The translations under genes were made by a program, and so were the position numbers. From Pyrenochaeta sp. MPI-SDFR-AT-0127 (taxonomy: Eukaryota; Ascomycota; Dothideomycetes; Pleosporales; Cucurbitariaceae): a DNA stretch of 64,000 bases. Each line of letters starts with the position of its first letter. Positions within the stretch are counted from its first letter, which is position 1. The notes beneath the pieces were generated by a model. The model was not told the DNA's origin and did not search any database. It was given only the letters and a program-made list of their open reading frames with translations. The stretch lies in the NCBI GenBank assembly GCA_020747015.1, contig JAGTJM010000035.1:186001-250000 (forward strand), in the 5' to 3' direction. Below, piece by piece: positions 33,401-44,737 of this stretch.

Positions 33401-36400
33401 CCGTGTCTGCACTGTGTAACCGAGTGAAAAAGCGAAATTCAACCCGAGATCGCCGCGAGCACAAGACCCGTTGGCAAAGTCACACAAGCTACAGCGATTG
33501 CCTGTGGCCGGATGCAAATTGTGGTGGGCCGGCAATTGATGTGCTAGATGAAGTCTACGAGTGTTTGAAGAAGCGATTACAGGGCCGCAGTTGAATCTTT
33601 GAGATAGTTCTGTAATCGGGACCCTGCTTTGCTGAGCGGCTCCCTGCAGGCCGATGCTCGGTGTGTACGACGTGCATCCAGCGGGCGCGTTTCAGGTGCG
33701 AGAGGGTATCGACCCGGGGCCATGGCATACCTCCTCGTGGAGACGCTATCCTGGCTGCGAGCAAGTTCTCAGGCCACGGTGGGTTTCCAGGTGCTCTGGC
33801 CGTGGCTAGGGCAGTGACGTCGGATCCATGATGCGCGACTGAAGCCATTTCCGCGGCGGCACACACATACAGCAACAAGGTCGAAGAGAAGGATTGGGCG
33901 CACCAGATAGATTGGCCAGAGAGCCATTTCACACAGGGACGCGTCGCGTCTCAATGTGCACGACGATCTCGTTTGGAAAGTCACGACAGGCGATGATTCA
34001 CCCTGTCCAAGCACGGGCTCTGGTCGAATGTGAACAGGTGGGTGTAAGGCCGTGACATGATGTCAGGCTGGGAGGTGTGTTGTTGTTTGTTGTCGATGGC
34101 ACAGTGGGAGTAGGTTGGAGGGAGCGTCTACCGCGGGGCTCTCCTGTCGCACAGGATGCTAAAACCAGTGCATGTTGTTGTCGCTCCTCGGGTGGAAGTG
34201 AGGGTATGGGAGGGGTAAGCTCGTGGTCCCGTGACAGTGTCGACAGCTGCGTGGGACAGAGCTGGGAGAGGACGTTGACGTGGGAGATGTGAAGGAGCTA
34301 CGGTGGGATTGCAAACGCTTTGGTGCACCGCTGGGATATTGGGTGCGGAGATGAGCTTCAGTGCGGTGTGTTGTGCAGAGCACGAGGTAGAGTGGTATTC
34401 CCAGGCTTTGGTGGAGGAGTCGTCTCCACGGGTCCACCTGGCCTACTACTGCCTATTGCATGTCCATTTGGGACCATTGGAGGCATGGGCAACGCGACCG
34501 TGGACGACGAGGCCGCTGGGAAAGGCCCATAGGTGCTCCAAAGGGAGAATTAAGGCGGTTTTGCTGGGGTGCTAAAATCTCTGCTTGGGGAGTTTGGGGC
34601 GGCTTATACACAGCCACAACCAACCGCCAGCACACCCATTTGGGAGGGTGATACGGCATCAGCTTTCTAAGAATACCTGTTAGGACCACACTGACCATCT
34701 GCTGCTGAGGCCATGAGCTGGGAGCGCAAGGGAGCGGGGTGGTGCTGTTGGTTGCGCATCGCAGGCAGCTATCACGATGCAGCTCAGCATCTCGCATGCT
34801 CGTAGGCAGCTGGCAACGAGCTGGGCTCGTCTGCCCCAACCACTGAGCAGCGCAAGACGAGAAGCGTCCAAAGAGAGCAAATGGGGCCCATCGGGTTCAA
34901 TCTCCGAGCAGTGTCAGCCTCATGTCGCGGCATTCGCTTCACGATCCACGGCCAACGGCGGCCGTCGTTGCTTCTTCCCCGGAGCGATGCCGCAGTGCAA
35001 ACAAACAAACAGACGACCGTAGCCACCGAGGCAGGAGCGAAGTGCGCCAACGATCGACCAGAGCAGGCGCGGCCGTGCAGCCCGCTGGCTGCGCACACAA
35101 GGAAAACGCCCGCGGTGGGACAGACAGCGCTCCCTTTGACGGCGCATCAACCGCCATGGTCGTGACTGTGGTCGTGGTCGTGGTCGCAGAGCGCGGCATG
35201 GGCTAGCAATGGGGTTGCTGTGCCTGGAGAGAGGCAGCCTTCGGTGGCTTTCTCTGGCGATGCGCAGGCCTGGCTGGCAGGGATTTGGATTAAGGTTGTA
35301 TGCAAGCCACACCAGAAATAGATGTCGACCACCCCCCATCACTCGCTTCACCGTTGGTGCCAATGCCCATTTGCTCACCACACTTGGTCCTCATGCCCTC
35401 CCTTCCCTGCGGCCTCTACCTTCACCACACGGCGCTGAGATGGGGCCATGCTTAGCATTGCCGTGCATTGGCTGCCCGTTGCTGGCCACTCACTGTCCGC
35501 CAATTGCCCCCAGAGACAGCATCCTCTGGCTCCACGCCCAAGACCCGCCCTGACAGACAGTCCGCATTAGATGCCGTAGACATGCTTGCTGATGTGCTCG
35601 GCCGCTGCTGGGCTCATATGTATATCATCTTCCATGTCACCGCCGCGCAGGGCACTCGCAACCTGCTACGCCCGACTCCTACGTCAACCTTTCGCTGCCA
35701 TAACCTCCCTCACTCCCTCACGTCTGCCGCCCACCTGTTCAACACCCCCTCCCCTCCCCCCGTCTCTGTCCGTCGTTTGCATTTCTGCTCAATCGCAACT
35801 TCTCCACATTTGACGCCTCGCGGATTGTGTTTCGAAGCTTTGGCCCTGGCCATCCGCATTCGCCCTCTCCTACCATTGCAGAAGTCTTAGAAATCCGCTC
35901 CACATCTCAGCTACCTACCTAGGCTCTGGCCCATCTGGAATTGCTCCATTGTTGCTTTTGGCTTTGCATTCTGAAGCTGTCTCGTCCGACCCTCCCGCGA
36001 GCAGCCACATCTTCTCTAGCCCGCATCGGCCACTCGTAGGCACCCGTGCAGTTCTCAGCTTACTGCCTGGTAGCCAGCACAGCTGCGCCATCCCCGCCCG
36101 CCTTACAGAGCCGCCCGCTCCATCCCACCCTGGCTATCCTTTTTATACCATCTTAGAGCTGTCAGGCTCTGCACGACGTGGTGCTCAACGGTCAGAGTAC
36201 TAGCCCCTTCGAGGACGTGCCTTACCACATCACTGCTCCGACTAGTCTACCAGGTTGACGGGATCGGTAATCACCAAGAGTCATCCGAACCCCCCAAGAG
36301 CTCACTGTGCTCGCTCGTCCTTGCATAATCTCGCTGTCCTTTGCAAAAGTGCCCCGGCCAATCCTACCCTTTGCCGCTGCCCTGGATCTACTTTGGTCCA

Positions 36401-36811
36401 CTTCTGAGCCCTCACCAAACACTACCTGGTATTAACTGTCGCCTATCTCTTCCGTCATAGCTCCATAGTCCTGCTGTTTCTTTTCCCACCCGCACCGCAA
36501 GGCTGCCTGGCGCCTGCCTCACTCATATTGGCCAGCCCTAGGTCCATGTCTCTGTTCCTTTGTCTGCTATGTAAGTCAACTCGTCTGTCACATCAGAATG
36601 CGGGCCGCCATATGCGACATTTCGCACACAGTCACTCACTCTCATTTCCAGGACCTGGCATTTGCTCTGAATCAGTCTTGCTTGCCCTCAGCGCAAACGC
36701 TTCTCATTCCCTGTTTCGTCGGTAGGGAGCTGTTATTGTCTGAGCTGCCGTGGGCGAAGAGCAGGACTCACCGTGATCGACTCCAACACTCAAAGTCCCC
36801 CTGATTCCCGT
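30434..36811. other. Very long intergenic region upstream of the medA homologue
   Basis: About 6.4 kb with no gene I can support. The first ~700 bp follow the Ser-rich gene. The middle (31-34 kb) is AT-moderate with only short frames. From about 35.3 kb the plus strand becomes C/T-rich with frequent polypyrimidine tracts, like a long transcribed leader. A candidate leader intron runs 36571-36653 (donor GTAAGT, acceptor CTCATTTCCAG). Long upstream regions and leaders are usual for fungal developmental regulators. A short AGTGAA cluster lies at 31415-31450. Confidence 0.5.
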
Positions 36812-39800
36812 ATGAATCGACCTTCTGAATACCCTGATCGTCTGTCTCTGGGAAGGCTACTCCTGTCCACCTCGCTGGTCACAAGGCCCACCTTACTTGT
36901 CTCCAAATCTGCCTCTCCTCACCACTCGGGCAGCCTGTCAGGCCTTGTTGTCGCACCATTTGTATGCAGCAACCACTCGTTGTCTCTATATTTGTGGAAA
37001 CAATTCAGATTACTCCCGCGGATTCCCTGCAGGTCCTGTCGAGGATCGACTCACCGTCGACAAGACAGGCACACAAGTCTTCTCCTTCGACCTGATATCT
37101 CAGAACAACCGTCAAGCTGGCCTGCACTGTAGAGTTAAGCTATCAGGTACGTCTACCCTCGCAACGTCACAGGCTTTGCACAAGGTGTCCGTGGGTCACT
37201 CAGCCCGGCACCCTTCCCACTGCTGCCTGCATTTCGACCCCCAAAAAAACTCGATTCTGCGTGCTAACCACTCCTTTGGACTCAGCCTGATAGCTATCGA
37301 GCGCCCTTCTCTGCAGGCGTCGATCTAGACATACCGGCGCAGTTCCTAGCACAGGGCATACAAGGCTCCACTAGCGGGCCGCAGACCGCGCAGGCTGCGA
37401 CAGCTGCAAGATTGTCGTCCATGTCTGGATACGGCAAGAATCAACAATATGTGTATGGTAAGTGGTTTGCGGCTCATCTGACAAGTCTGGAGTGGCAGCT
37501 GCCATGGTTTGGTCGGATGAACCCGGTTTAGGCCCACGTGAGATCGACTAGCCAGTTTGACTGACCACCCACTCTCCAGATGCCGAAGCCACAAGATCGA
37601 ATCAGGTTCCGAGCTACCCAGGCGTTGCACAGCCTTCATTCGCCTCGCAATACACGGATGCGCCCGCGCAGCTAACCCATGAGTCGTCAAGTGCAGATGT
37701 ACCATTCATCCCCAGCACCACTTACGAGTCACGCGGCGCAGTTGAACACCAACCCGATTCTTCATTTATCGATGCAAGATCTCGTCATCCCGCCTCTCAC
37801 ACAGCTACTGAAACGGAAATAACCGAGCCGGTTACGCCTACGCAAGGCACCGCTGGATCTGCAGTCTCTCTACAGCTCCGGACGAATTACGATCTCGCCA
37901 CGAATCAACACACATTCATCCTCATGTTTGGCTCCAAGAAGTGCGTTGCCGCACTCCAGAAGGTAGACTACGACGACGAGTGGTACAACTATGTCCTCAA
38001 CGTTGAGGTCCCTCCGTTTCCCTTGACAAACTCATGGAACCCTACCATGATGTTGAAACTTCAAATAGAGGACAAGATGGGGCATTTGCGTTCACAGACG
38101 GATGCTGGAAAGTTCACCTTTACAGATATGTCTCCAAACCTCGCATACCAGTCTTCTCCCGAGTTCTCCAGGAAACGAAAGTACTCGGCAGAGTTTGGTG
38201 AAGCTCAGGATTACTCAGATAGTAACGCCGCAAAGCGAGCAAACCCACTCCGTTTTCAAGCAAAACCACGATCAATGTCTGGAGCCTACTCAGCAGCGCA
38301 GATATCGCCCTTACCAGCCCAGTCTGCACTGCCCACTGCGTATGGACATACGAGCAGTTACGATCTGTCCAAGCAGGCGAGCTATGGTTCTCAGTTATCT
38401 CAGAAAGGTCTTTACGCTGTGCCCTCTGGCCTGAGCATCACGCAAGGTGACTACAAGCTCCCGCAGATGTCGCCTAGTCTCCATTCATACGGCAACTATA
38501 GCTCTCTTTCACATGCTGGTCGTAGTCCGGCATCGATGTCTCTGACACCCTCGGGAGCTTCAGTTCTTCCTTCACCGTCTACTCTTACGGCACCAGTCTT
38601 GGTTCGAGCTACGACGCTCCCACAAGCGGGTAGCACCTCGTCAGCACAACCGTTCAATCCATACTCCATGTATCAAACCAAGGCTATCCTGAAAATAGAT
38701 GGAGATCTTGATAAGATGAGCGATGATTGGACGCAGGAAGAATTGGATGCGAAACGACGGCTCGTGGAATTCAAGAGGTCACAGCATGGCAGCACAATTT
38801 CAACTTCGTTTGCCCCCGTTGCACCGGAAGCCCGGCAAGCTCGGAGCATTTGCGTCAGCTGCATTTGGTGGGAAGAAAAGGACGAATGCTTCATTACCAG
38901 CGTCGACACAATCTATCTCCTGGAACAGTTGGTAAACGTTCGTTTTACGGTTGAGGAAAAGAATCGGATTCGTCGCAACCTGGAAGGTTTCCGCCCTCTA
39001 ACGGTGTCAAAAGCCAAAGCAGACAGTGAAGACTTTTTCAAGGTCATTATGGGATTTCCAAACCCTAAGCCGCGCAACATTGAGAAGGACGTGAAGGTTT
39101 TCCCATGGAAGATACTTTCGCATGCGCTGAAGAAAATTATCAGCAAATATGTAGGTTGCCATGCAGTACAGCACCACAGCAAACTAATATTTCACAGTCT
39201 GCAAGCTACTCCTCGACAGCTGGAATCGGATCCCTCCCCATTACATCGACATCAACGTACGCTCCAAGCGCCATGTCGCAGTCTGCGCTGGATGTCCATC
39301 GGAATGCGTCGCCGCAATCGGTGGCTGCCTCTACCGCTTCGACTGGGTACACACCTCATATGACCTCATCGAGTCTCTCCCCCCATTTGAAGATATCAGC
39401 AGGCCTCGAAGGATCAGCAGGCCATGGCCTGTCGGTTTCGCAGAGGACACCTTCAGGGCAAGGCATGACTCAATGGGGCGCCTCAGCTCACCAAATGTCG
39501 CAATACCCAACTACTCTTTCCCAGGGAGGGCGAGGGTCCTGGGACTATGGTTATCTGAACGCTTCTGCAACAACGGGGGTACCAGCTGGCGCCCAGACAC
39601 TACACATGCAACGCTCAGAGGTCGCACCCGATTTGAGTCAGATGCCCGCAAGCAATACTTACCAGCAGTATGGCGAACATACTACGAGGGTGTAGGATGC
39701 GAACAGGTTCAAGAATACCGTGCTCTGGAAAGCATGGACCGCAATGCACTACAAGGATGCCGCGTCGGGTGATCCACCCAACGTCCGCATGATCTCTCCG

Positions 39801-39899
39801 ACACTAACCTCATCTGGTGTGGCTCCAACCTCCACACCATTTCACCGCAAATCTGCCTCGCGCGACGCGCAAACTCTACTTGGCTCGTTATCACTCTAG
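36812..39899 (+). CDS. medA: Medusa (MedA/Ren1/Acr1) developmental regulator; 5' end and C-terminal structure uncertain
   Basis: This is a nuclear regulator of conidiophore/conidium development in filamentous ascomycetes. Secure exons: up to 37146 (VEDRLTVDKTGTQVFSFDL...HCRVKLSG), 37317-37457, 37580-39150 and from 39198. Introns: 37147-37316, 37458-37579 and 39151-39197 (branch ACTAAT). The conserved core contains ICVSCIWWEEKDECFITS, DTIYLLEQLVNVRFTVEEKN, RIRRNLEGFRPLTVSKAKAD and FPNPKPRNIEKDVKVFPWKI, flanked by Ser/Gln/Tyr-rich regions. A basic patch RKRKYS and KRANPLRF may serve nuclear import. The conserved C-terminus NRFKNTVLWKAWTAMHYKDA to the TAG at 39899 lies in the same frame beyond a TAG at 39693-39695. 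A 39-nt intron at 39668-39706 (GTATGG...ACAG) would remove that stop. The start codon is not settled; ATG 36812 is a placeholder and 37421 is possible. Confidence 0.8.
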
Positions 39900-41631
39900 A
39901 TCTATTATTTGTCGATCGTCATTCAATACGGCGTCAACTGCGGCGTCTCTTTCGGACCTTTCATACTCCCGTGCTGGACGGCATCAAACACAATACCCCG
40001 GGCAGGCGGCGTTTGAGGTTGATTCGATTTGATCACCGACTCTCTTATCAAGGCCGCATGCATATTCGGGATCATGGCGTATGTTTCACGCAATCATGTG
40101 GTATTGTCGAGCATACGCCTCGATTACGACTGCATATCAGGCTGGGCATTCCTTTGCATCACTTTGGCGAACGGTTGCTATTTATGGTCTCTTCAGTACC
40201 GTCTTTCTAATTGTCCATATTCTTACGGATTTCTTCTCGCTCACTTTCGTTGGTCATCGCTGCGCTTTGCTCGCTTATGATGTTTGGAGTTTTATATGGC
40301 GCTTCAAGATATCGCTACCACCTTTTTTCCAAATCTTGCATTAGATAGATTCTCAACTTCGGACTGCATACAGGATGGTGGGGGGGCACTTCCTAGTCTC
40401 GGATGGCACAGGCTCGGCGTTGATTGCCTTGTATTTCATTCTCTTGTGATTCCCCGTTTCTTTACATGACTGTCGCCACTACACGCAAAGCAATACATCA
40501 TTAAGACGCGTAACTCCACCCAGACCTCCCATCGTGTTACCGCAACTCAACCTTTTGAATTCGTCATGCACATGCGTACTTGAAATCTTGTGCGAGCTTC
40601 GCCACAACAAGGGCGCAGCAACCTAACTTGGCCCCAACCCCAGTCTAGCCTACACGACCGCCTAACCCGGCCCAGACCTAAATACCACATCCGCGGTCCC
40701 CGCTGCAAGTAAGTAGGCATCAGCTTAGCTTATCTCTCACTTCATTCGTCCTTGCCCATCGGATCCACCGCATCGTTTCGAAACGTGGACACATGATCCC
40801 ACAGACGTCGTACCGATATGGAGGACTCGCGTTACACGGACTTTTCTGTCCATGCACCAAACGGCCTGTTCGTGCGGTCAACCCAAATCGGCAGACGAAA
40901 AATAATGAGAGAGAAATAAAAATGCGCGCATCATGTGGCGATTATGGGTGAGGTAGAACAATCTATGAAGTTTATCTCCACCACACCACCCCTTCAAATG
41001 CACTTCTTTTCCTACATGCAAAATACGATGCCTGAGGACGCCGGTTAGTGACAGTAGCGTACCGATAAGAGGCAGATGCCTCAGATCTTGCTAGGCTATT
41101 TGGAATGAGGCGGGGAGTATCGGCATCTATCTAGGCCTGTTTATCTGGCCGTGTTGATCTGGGTCACTTTTTGTAGACCTATTTATCTGGACCAGTTTAT
41201 CTAGACCTGCCAATCTAGACCTTTGAGTTACACAGGTGCCGCTAGTGAGGCTACATGACTGCATTATACACACATGATTCTCGCACATTGCTATATGTGT
41301 TTGCTGCAGGATTTGCCGAATAGGTTTTCTCTATGCGTATATTACTGCACTGTACAGAGAAATTGTGAGACTAGCCAGCGCCTAGCCTTAGCGCGGTTAG
41401 AAGTATTGATTATACGAACCTGCACGGAGGTCGTTATTCAGCACGTGGAGAAAGCCAAGAGCCGCTTCAAAGTTCCCCGCTCCAATTAATCTACCCTAGC
41501 CATGCAACTACAAACCTTAGTTGATTAATGTGTAAGGACTACACCAACGAACCTAGTATCAGAATCGTGATTCGGAGCCCATTGTTATCATTTAGTCCCG
41601 ACGCTACAGGGCGCAACAAGGCTTTTCACCA
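39900..41631. other. Intergenic; medA 3' region and a minisatellite
   Basis: The first part is the likely 3' UTR of the medA homologue. Frames at 39971-40469 have no coding character. A degenerate 14-bp tandem repeat lies at 41129-41223. The last ~400 bp are the promoter side of the repeat-motif protein gene. Confidence 0.5.
41129..41223. repeat. Degenerate ~14-bp minisatellite
   Basis: About seven successive units start ATCTAGGCCTGTTT, ATCTGGCCGTGTTG, then ATCTGGGTCAC, GTAGACCTATTT, ATCTGGACCAGTTT, ATCTAGACCTGCCA and ATCTAGACC. The unit consensus is near ATCTRGRCCTGTTT; lengths are 12-16 bp with point changes. Confidence 0.8.
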
Positions 41632-43398
41632 ATGACGCCGTCTGCAAATTCTTCACATCATCCCTCCGCAAAGGTTACACCGCGATGCCAGCAGCGAAAC
41701 TGCTCGCACCGAGATTGCCCCCTTCCAGGCGTTAGACACACGTGCCCGACAATCTTCTGGTGTCTGCAATGCACGAGGCTGTACTGCGACGATTGCTGGG
41801 GCTTTGTGGATCCACATTTCCCCAGCAATGTGCCTGTTTCGGCTATGAAAGTGCATGAAAAGACACCACCTGAGCGTGTCAGCGGATTCGAGAATGTCTT
41901 TCTTCTTGAAACGGCCGTTATTGATGAATCTTCCGCGGCACGTCCACTGGCAGCATCGCAAGAGGAGGAGAATGTCCCGCAAGAATCCAGTGGAGCTGGC
42001 CCGTCAAATGCAGTCGAGCAAGATGCATCGATTGCGCGCCTGGCGGGATCATTCAGTTCACCGCACCCTGTGAGAGCGGAACAGACCCACAACAGGATGG
42101 ACCGTCCGAGTTGGCAGACGCGATTGATCGAACTCGAGCAACAGGCGTGGAAAGAGAAAAAGGAGCTAGCACGGAAACAATCTGATGCACCATTAGTTCT
42201 AACGACTGTGGAGGGTAAAGAGGATTACCAAACACTCCTGCAGCGACGTGATCAACAGAGCAGGAAGCGTTTGTTAGATGCGTGTAAAGAGCAGGAAGAT
42301 CTAGAACGGGCACCATCTGATCTTCCGATTTCGCGTCAGACAGGGCTACCTAAATCACCACCACCTTTGAACCCCAAGAGAAGTTTTACCCAAGCAGATG
42401 AGGGTGACTACCAAAAAAATTTGCAGCAACCTCCGCAGCAGAACAAGAAGCGCTTCATGATGGCACACAAAGAACAAGAGGAATTGGTACGGAACTTATC
42501 TGACTCATCGACAAGCCCAACAACTGTGGACGATGGGGACTATTACCAAACACTTCTGCACCAACTTGATGAACAGAACAAGAAGCGTTTGTTAGCGGCG
42601 CGTAAAGAGCTGGATAATTCAACCCGGGCACCATCTGATCTTCCGATTCCGCGTCAGACAGGACTGCCTAGATCACCACCACCTTTGAACCCCAAGAGAA
42701 CCTCTACCCAAGATGAGAATGATTACCAAAACGAATTACAACAACTTCCGCAACAGAACTTGAGGCGTTTAATGATGGCAGGTAAAGAGCAGGAAGATGC
42801 AGAAAGGGCGCCATCTAATCCAACAACTTCGCGCCAGATAGAGCTGTCTTCTGGAGACAGTTACCAAGAGCAACTGCAGTTGCTTGAGCAACGAGACAAT
42901 GAGGGTTTGATGGCGCCGCGTAAGGAGCAGGGACAGGAGAACCTGGCAAAGGAAACATCTGATGGACCAACAACTCTGACGTCCCCGAAAACCTTCCAAC
43001 AATACCAAAAACATCCAATAACTAATAGAAGTCTGCGACAGCTGCTATCTGAACCACAGAACAAGAACCGCGCTTTGACCGGCGACATCGAAAAGGAGTT
43101 TCTAGAACATAAACTATCTGGAAGGCTTGTGATGACTAACGAGGACCGGGAACAATACCAGGCAACGCTGAAGATGATTGAGGAACATAATAAGAGGCGA
43201 TTGATAGCAGCTCGTGAAGCGCAAGACCAAGACTACACGCAATCCATAGCGGAAGGGCCTGTGAGCCCAACAACAGATTTATCCACATTAACAGCACTAT
43301 GCACCGCTTCGGAATCACAAATTACACTTGCACAGTACATGCATGATAAGCATAGACTGGCGGTCAGTAAAGGACAGAATCAGATGGAACAAATGTAG
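41632..43398 (+). CDS. Zinc-cluster protein with multiple copies of a fungal LLEQQNKKR-type motif
   Basis: A single-exon frame from an ATG, 588 residues. Residues 19-75 form a Cys/His cluster (C19, C24, C29, C38, C44, C47, C52, C55, H62, H75; core WCLQCTRLYCDDCWGF and HEKT), which looks like a B-box/ZZ-type zinc module. Residues ~195-535 carry six copies of a helical motif of the form (D/Q)YQ..L..L.(E/Q)QN.(K/R)RL..A.KEQ, at about 198, 259, 304, 364, 410 and 508. From memory a single motif of this type (DYQMQLMLLEQQNKKR) recurs near the ends of many uncharacterised Pezizomycotina proteins. Residues 198-303 and 304-410 are a tandem duplication of ~106 residues. The C-terminus (ITLAQYMHDKHRLAVSKGQN) may be a further decayed copy. 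No catalytic domain is present; function is unknown. Confidence 0.8.
   Translation: MTPSANSSHHPSAKVTPRCQQRNCSHRDCPLPGVRHTCPTIFWCLQCTRLYCDDCWGFVDPHFPSNVPVSAMKVHEKTPPERVSGFENVFLLETAVIDESSAARPLAASQEEENVPQESSGAGPSNAVEQDASIARLAGSFSSPHPVRAEQTHNRMDRPSWQTRLIELEQQAWKEKKELARKQSDAPLVLTTVEGKEDYQTLLQRRDQQSRKRLLDACKEQEDLERAPSDLPISRQTGLPKSPPPLNPKRSFTQADEGDYQKNLQQPPQQNKKRFMMAHKEQEELVRNLSDSSTSPTTVDDGDYYQTLLHQLDEQNKKRLLAARKELDNSTRAPSDLPIPRQTGLPRSPPPLNPKRTSTQDENDYQNELQQLPQQNLRRLMMAGKEQEDAERAPSNPTTSRQIELSSGDSYQEQLQLLEQRDNEGLMAPRKEQGQENLAKETSDGPTTLTSPKTFQQYQKHPITNRSLRQLLSEPQNKNRALTGDIEKEFLEHKLSGRLVMTNEDREQYQATLKMIEEHNKRRLIAAREAQDQDYTQSIAEGPVSPTTDLSTLTALCTASESQITLAQYMHDKHRLAVSKGQNQMEQM
42223..42861 (+). repeat. 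Tandem ~318-bp coding duplication
   Basis: Two adjacent units (about 42223-42540 and 42541-42861) encode the same order of elements: motif, APSDLP(I)(S/P)RQTGLP, SPPPLNPKR, second motif. The stretch encoding APSDLPI.RQTGLP.SPPPLNP differs at only a few bases, indicating a recent duplication. Confidence 0.8.
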
Positions 43399-44737
43399 TG
43401 ACACACCTCACTGCCTCTTGCGTCCATCGTAGTGGCTACGGATGTATTTAGCATGAAAGCTTTGCATCAGCACATATATCGGTCAATTATTACAGCAAAG
43501 TCAACTTGTCTTCATACCTTCTATACCTTTTAGCAAATGCCACCCCTGTCTTTACCATTTCGACAATCACCTTTACCTTCACAAATCGACCAAAACTACA
43601 ATGTCAGATATGTGTTACCCCACAGTAGCAAGACTACTCCTCTCGCTTCACACTATTCGAGGCTGAGAAAGAAGTAAGCCCGCGTGTCAGACTGCGAAAT
43701 CGAAGGCATCTCATTCGCGCATCGAGGGCATTAAAGCGGCAATTGATGTCGACGATGCACGTCCAGGGCACAAGAATCCCACAACAAGGTTAAAAAGGGG
43801 GGCGTAACATGTCATCAACAAATTCCAGAAAGAGCTGGGCGTGATGATTTCTCTTGTAGCGCTTGAATTAGCCCAGGTCAGCTATGGTTTGCATAATCCC
43901 CCTCACCCTTCACGATTTTCGCCACGGCCAATTGCATAAACTATTTTCTGTCCTCTATTCACAAATCATGCAAAGAAGAGCAAAAGCAGAATACAGTCTA
44001 GTCTATATATTCAATCTCATCTCACTGTGCCAAAACCCGTGCCACAAAGCAATTCCCCCCACATCGTTTGAGTCCGACTTTCCAATCCAACACTTCCTTT
44101 CAGCACCCCCTCCCCCAATCCCCCTCTCCCTCTCTCTTCTCGCCCCCCCTCCGAACACCACACGCCGTACGCCGCAACTCCCAACGGAAACGCGCCCGAG
44201 TCTATGCAGCATCGCACACACTTTTCTTTTCCGGGTCTCGATCTCACTTGCATCGACGCTAAGTTTTTTGTGCTCCTTTTTCCTGCGCTTATCTCACATC
44301 ATGCCACGTGTAGGGCTATTTAATCTGCGCACGCGTTTTGCTGTTTTACGCCCCGATGCACTAGGGCTGGTTTGGGATTGCCGTTTTGTGTTTGGCGTTG
44401 GTTTTGGTTTGGGGGCTTGCGTTTGGGGGAAGGGAGGGGAAGTGTGGTCAGCTGAGTCTATGGAAGGGGATGGATGGTCTGGCCATAAGGGTTTTGGTTG
44501 TGGATTTTGCGTGGATTTGTGAGGGGGGTTTTGCTTCAAAGGGATGGGGAGGGTGAAGTGTGTAGTTGGTTTGGCAGGGTAATGACTTCATAGCTAAAAT
44601 CGTCGAGGATCATGATTTGCAAATCGAGATTTGGATACATGGCGATGAGCACGCGAGTGAATTGAAATGTGTCGTGATATTCCGTTTCTAGCAAAATAGA
44701 CTTCATTTCCTCATTTCCCAGATTCGGACCAAGGCAA
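43399..44737. other. Intergenic, no supported gene
   Basis: Convergent spacer. A 212-codon plus-strand frame at 43884-44522 crosses a CT-rich tract and a G/T-rich tract and looks compositional rather than coding. The right end holds the 3' UTR of the oxygenase gene. Confidence 0.45.

Noticed and set aside
34905..34920. GGTTCAATCTCC, resembling a tRNA B box
   Set aside because: No matching A box or acceptor/anticodon stems nearby; no tRNA can be folded.
34453..35553. Overlapping frames of 90-150 codons on both strands
   Set aside because: GC-rich noncoding sequence; several frames are open at once on both strands and none has domain-like or conserved-looking sequence.
43884..44522. 212-codon plus-strand frame with a T/C-rich leader
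   Set aside because: The frame spans a polypyrimidine tract and a G/T-rich tract; the predicted protein is compositional, with no domain or splice support.
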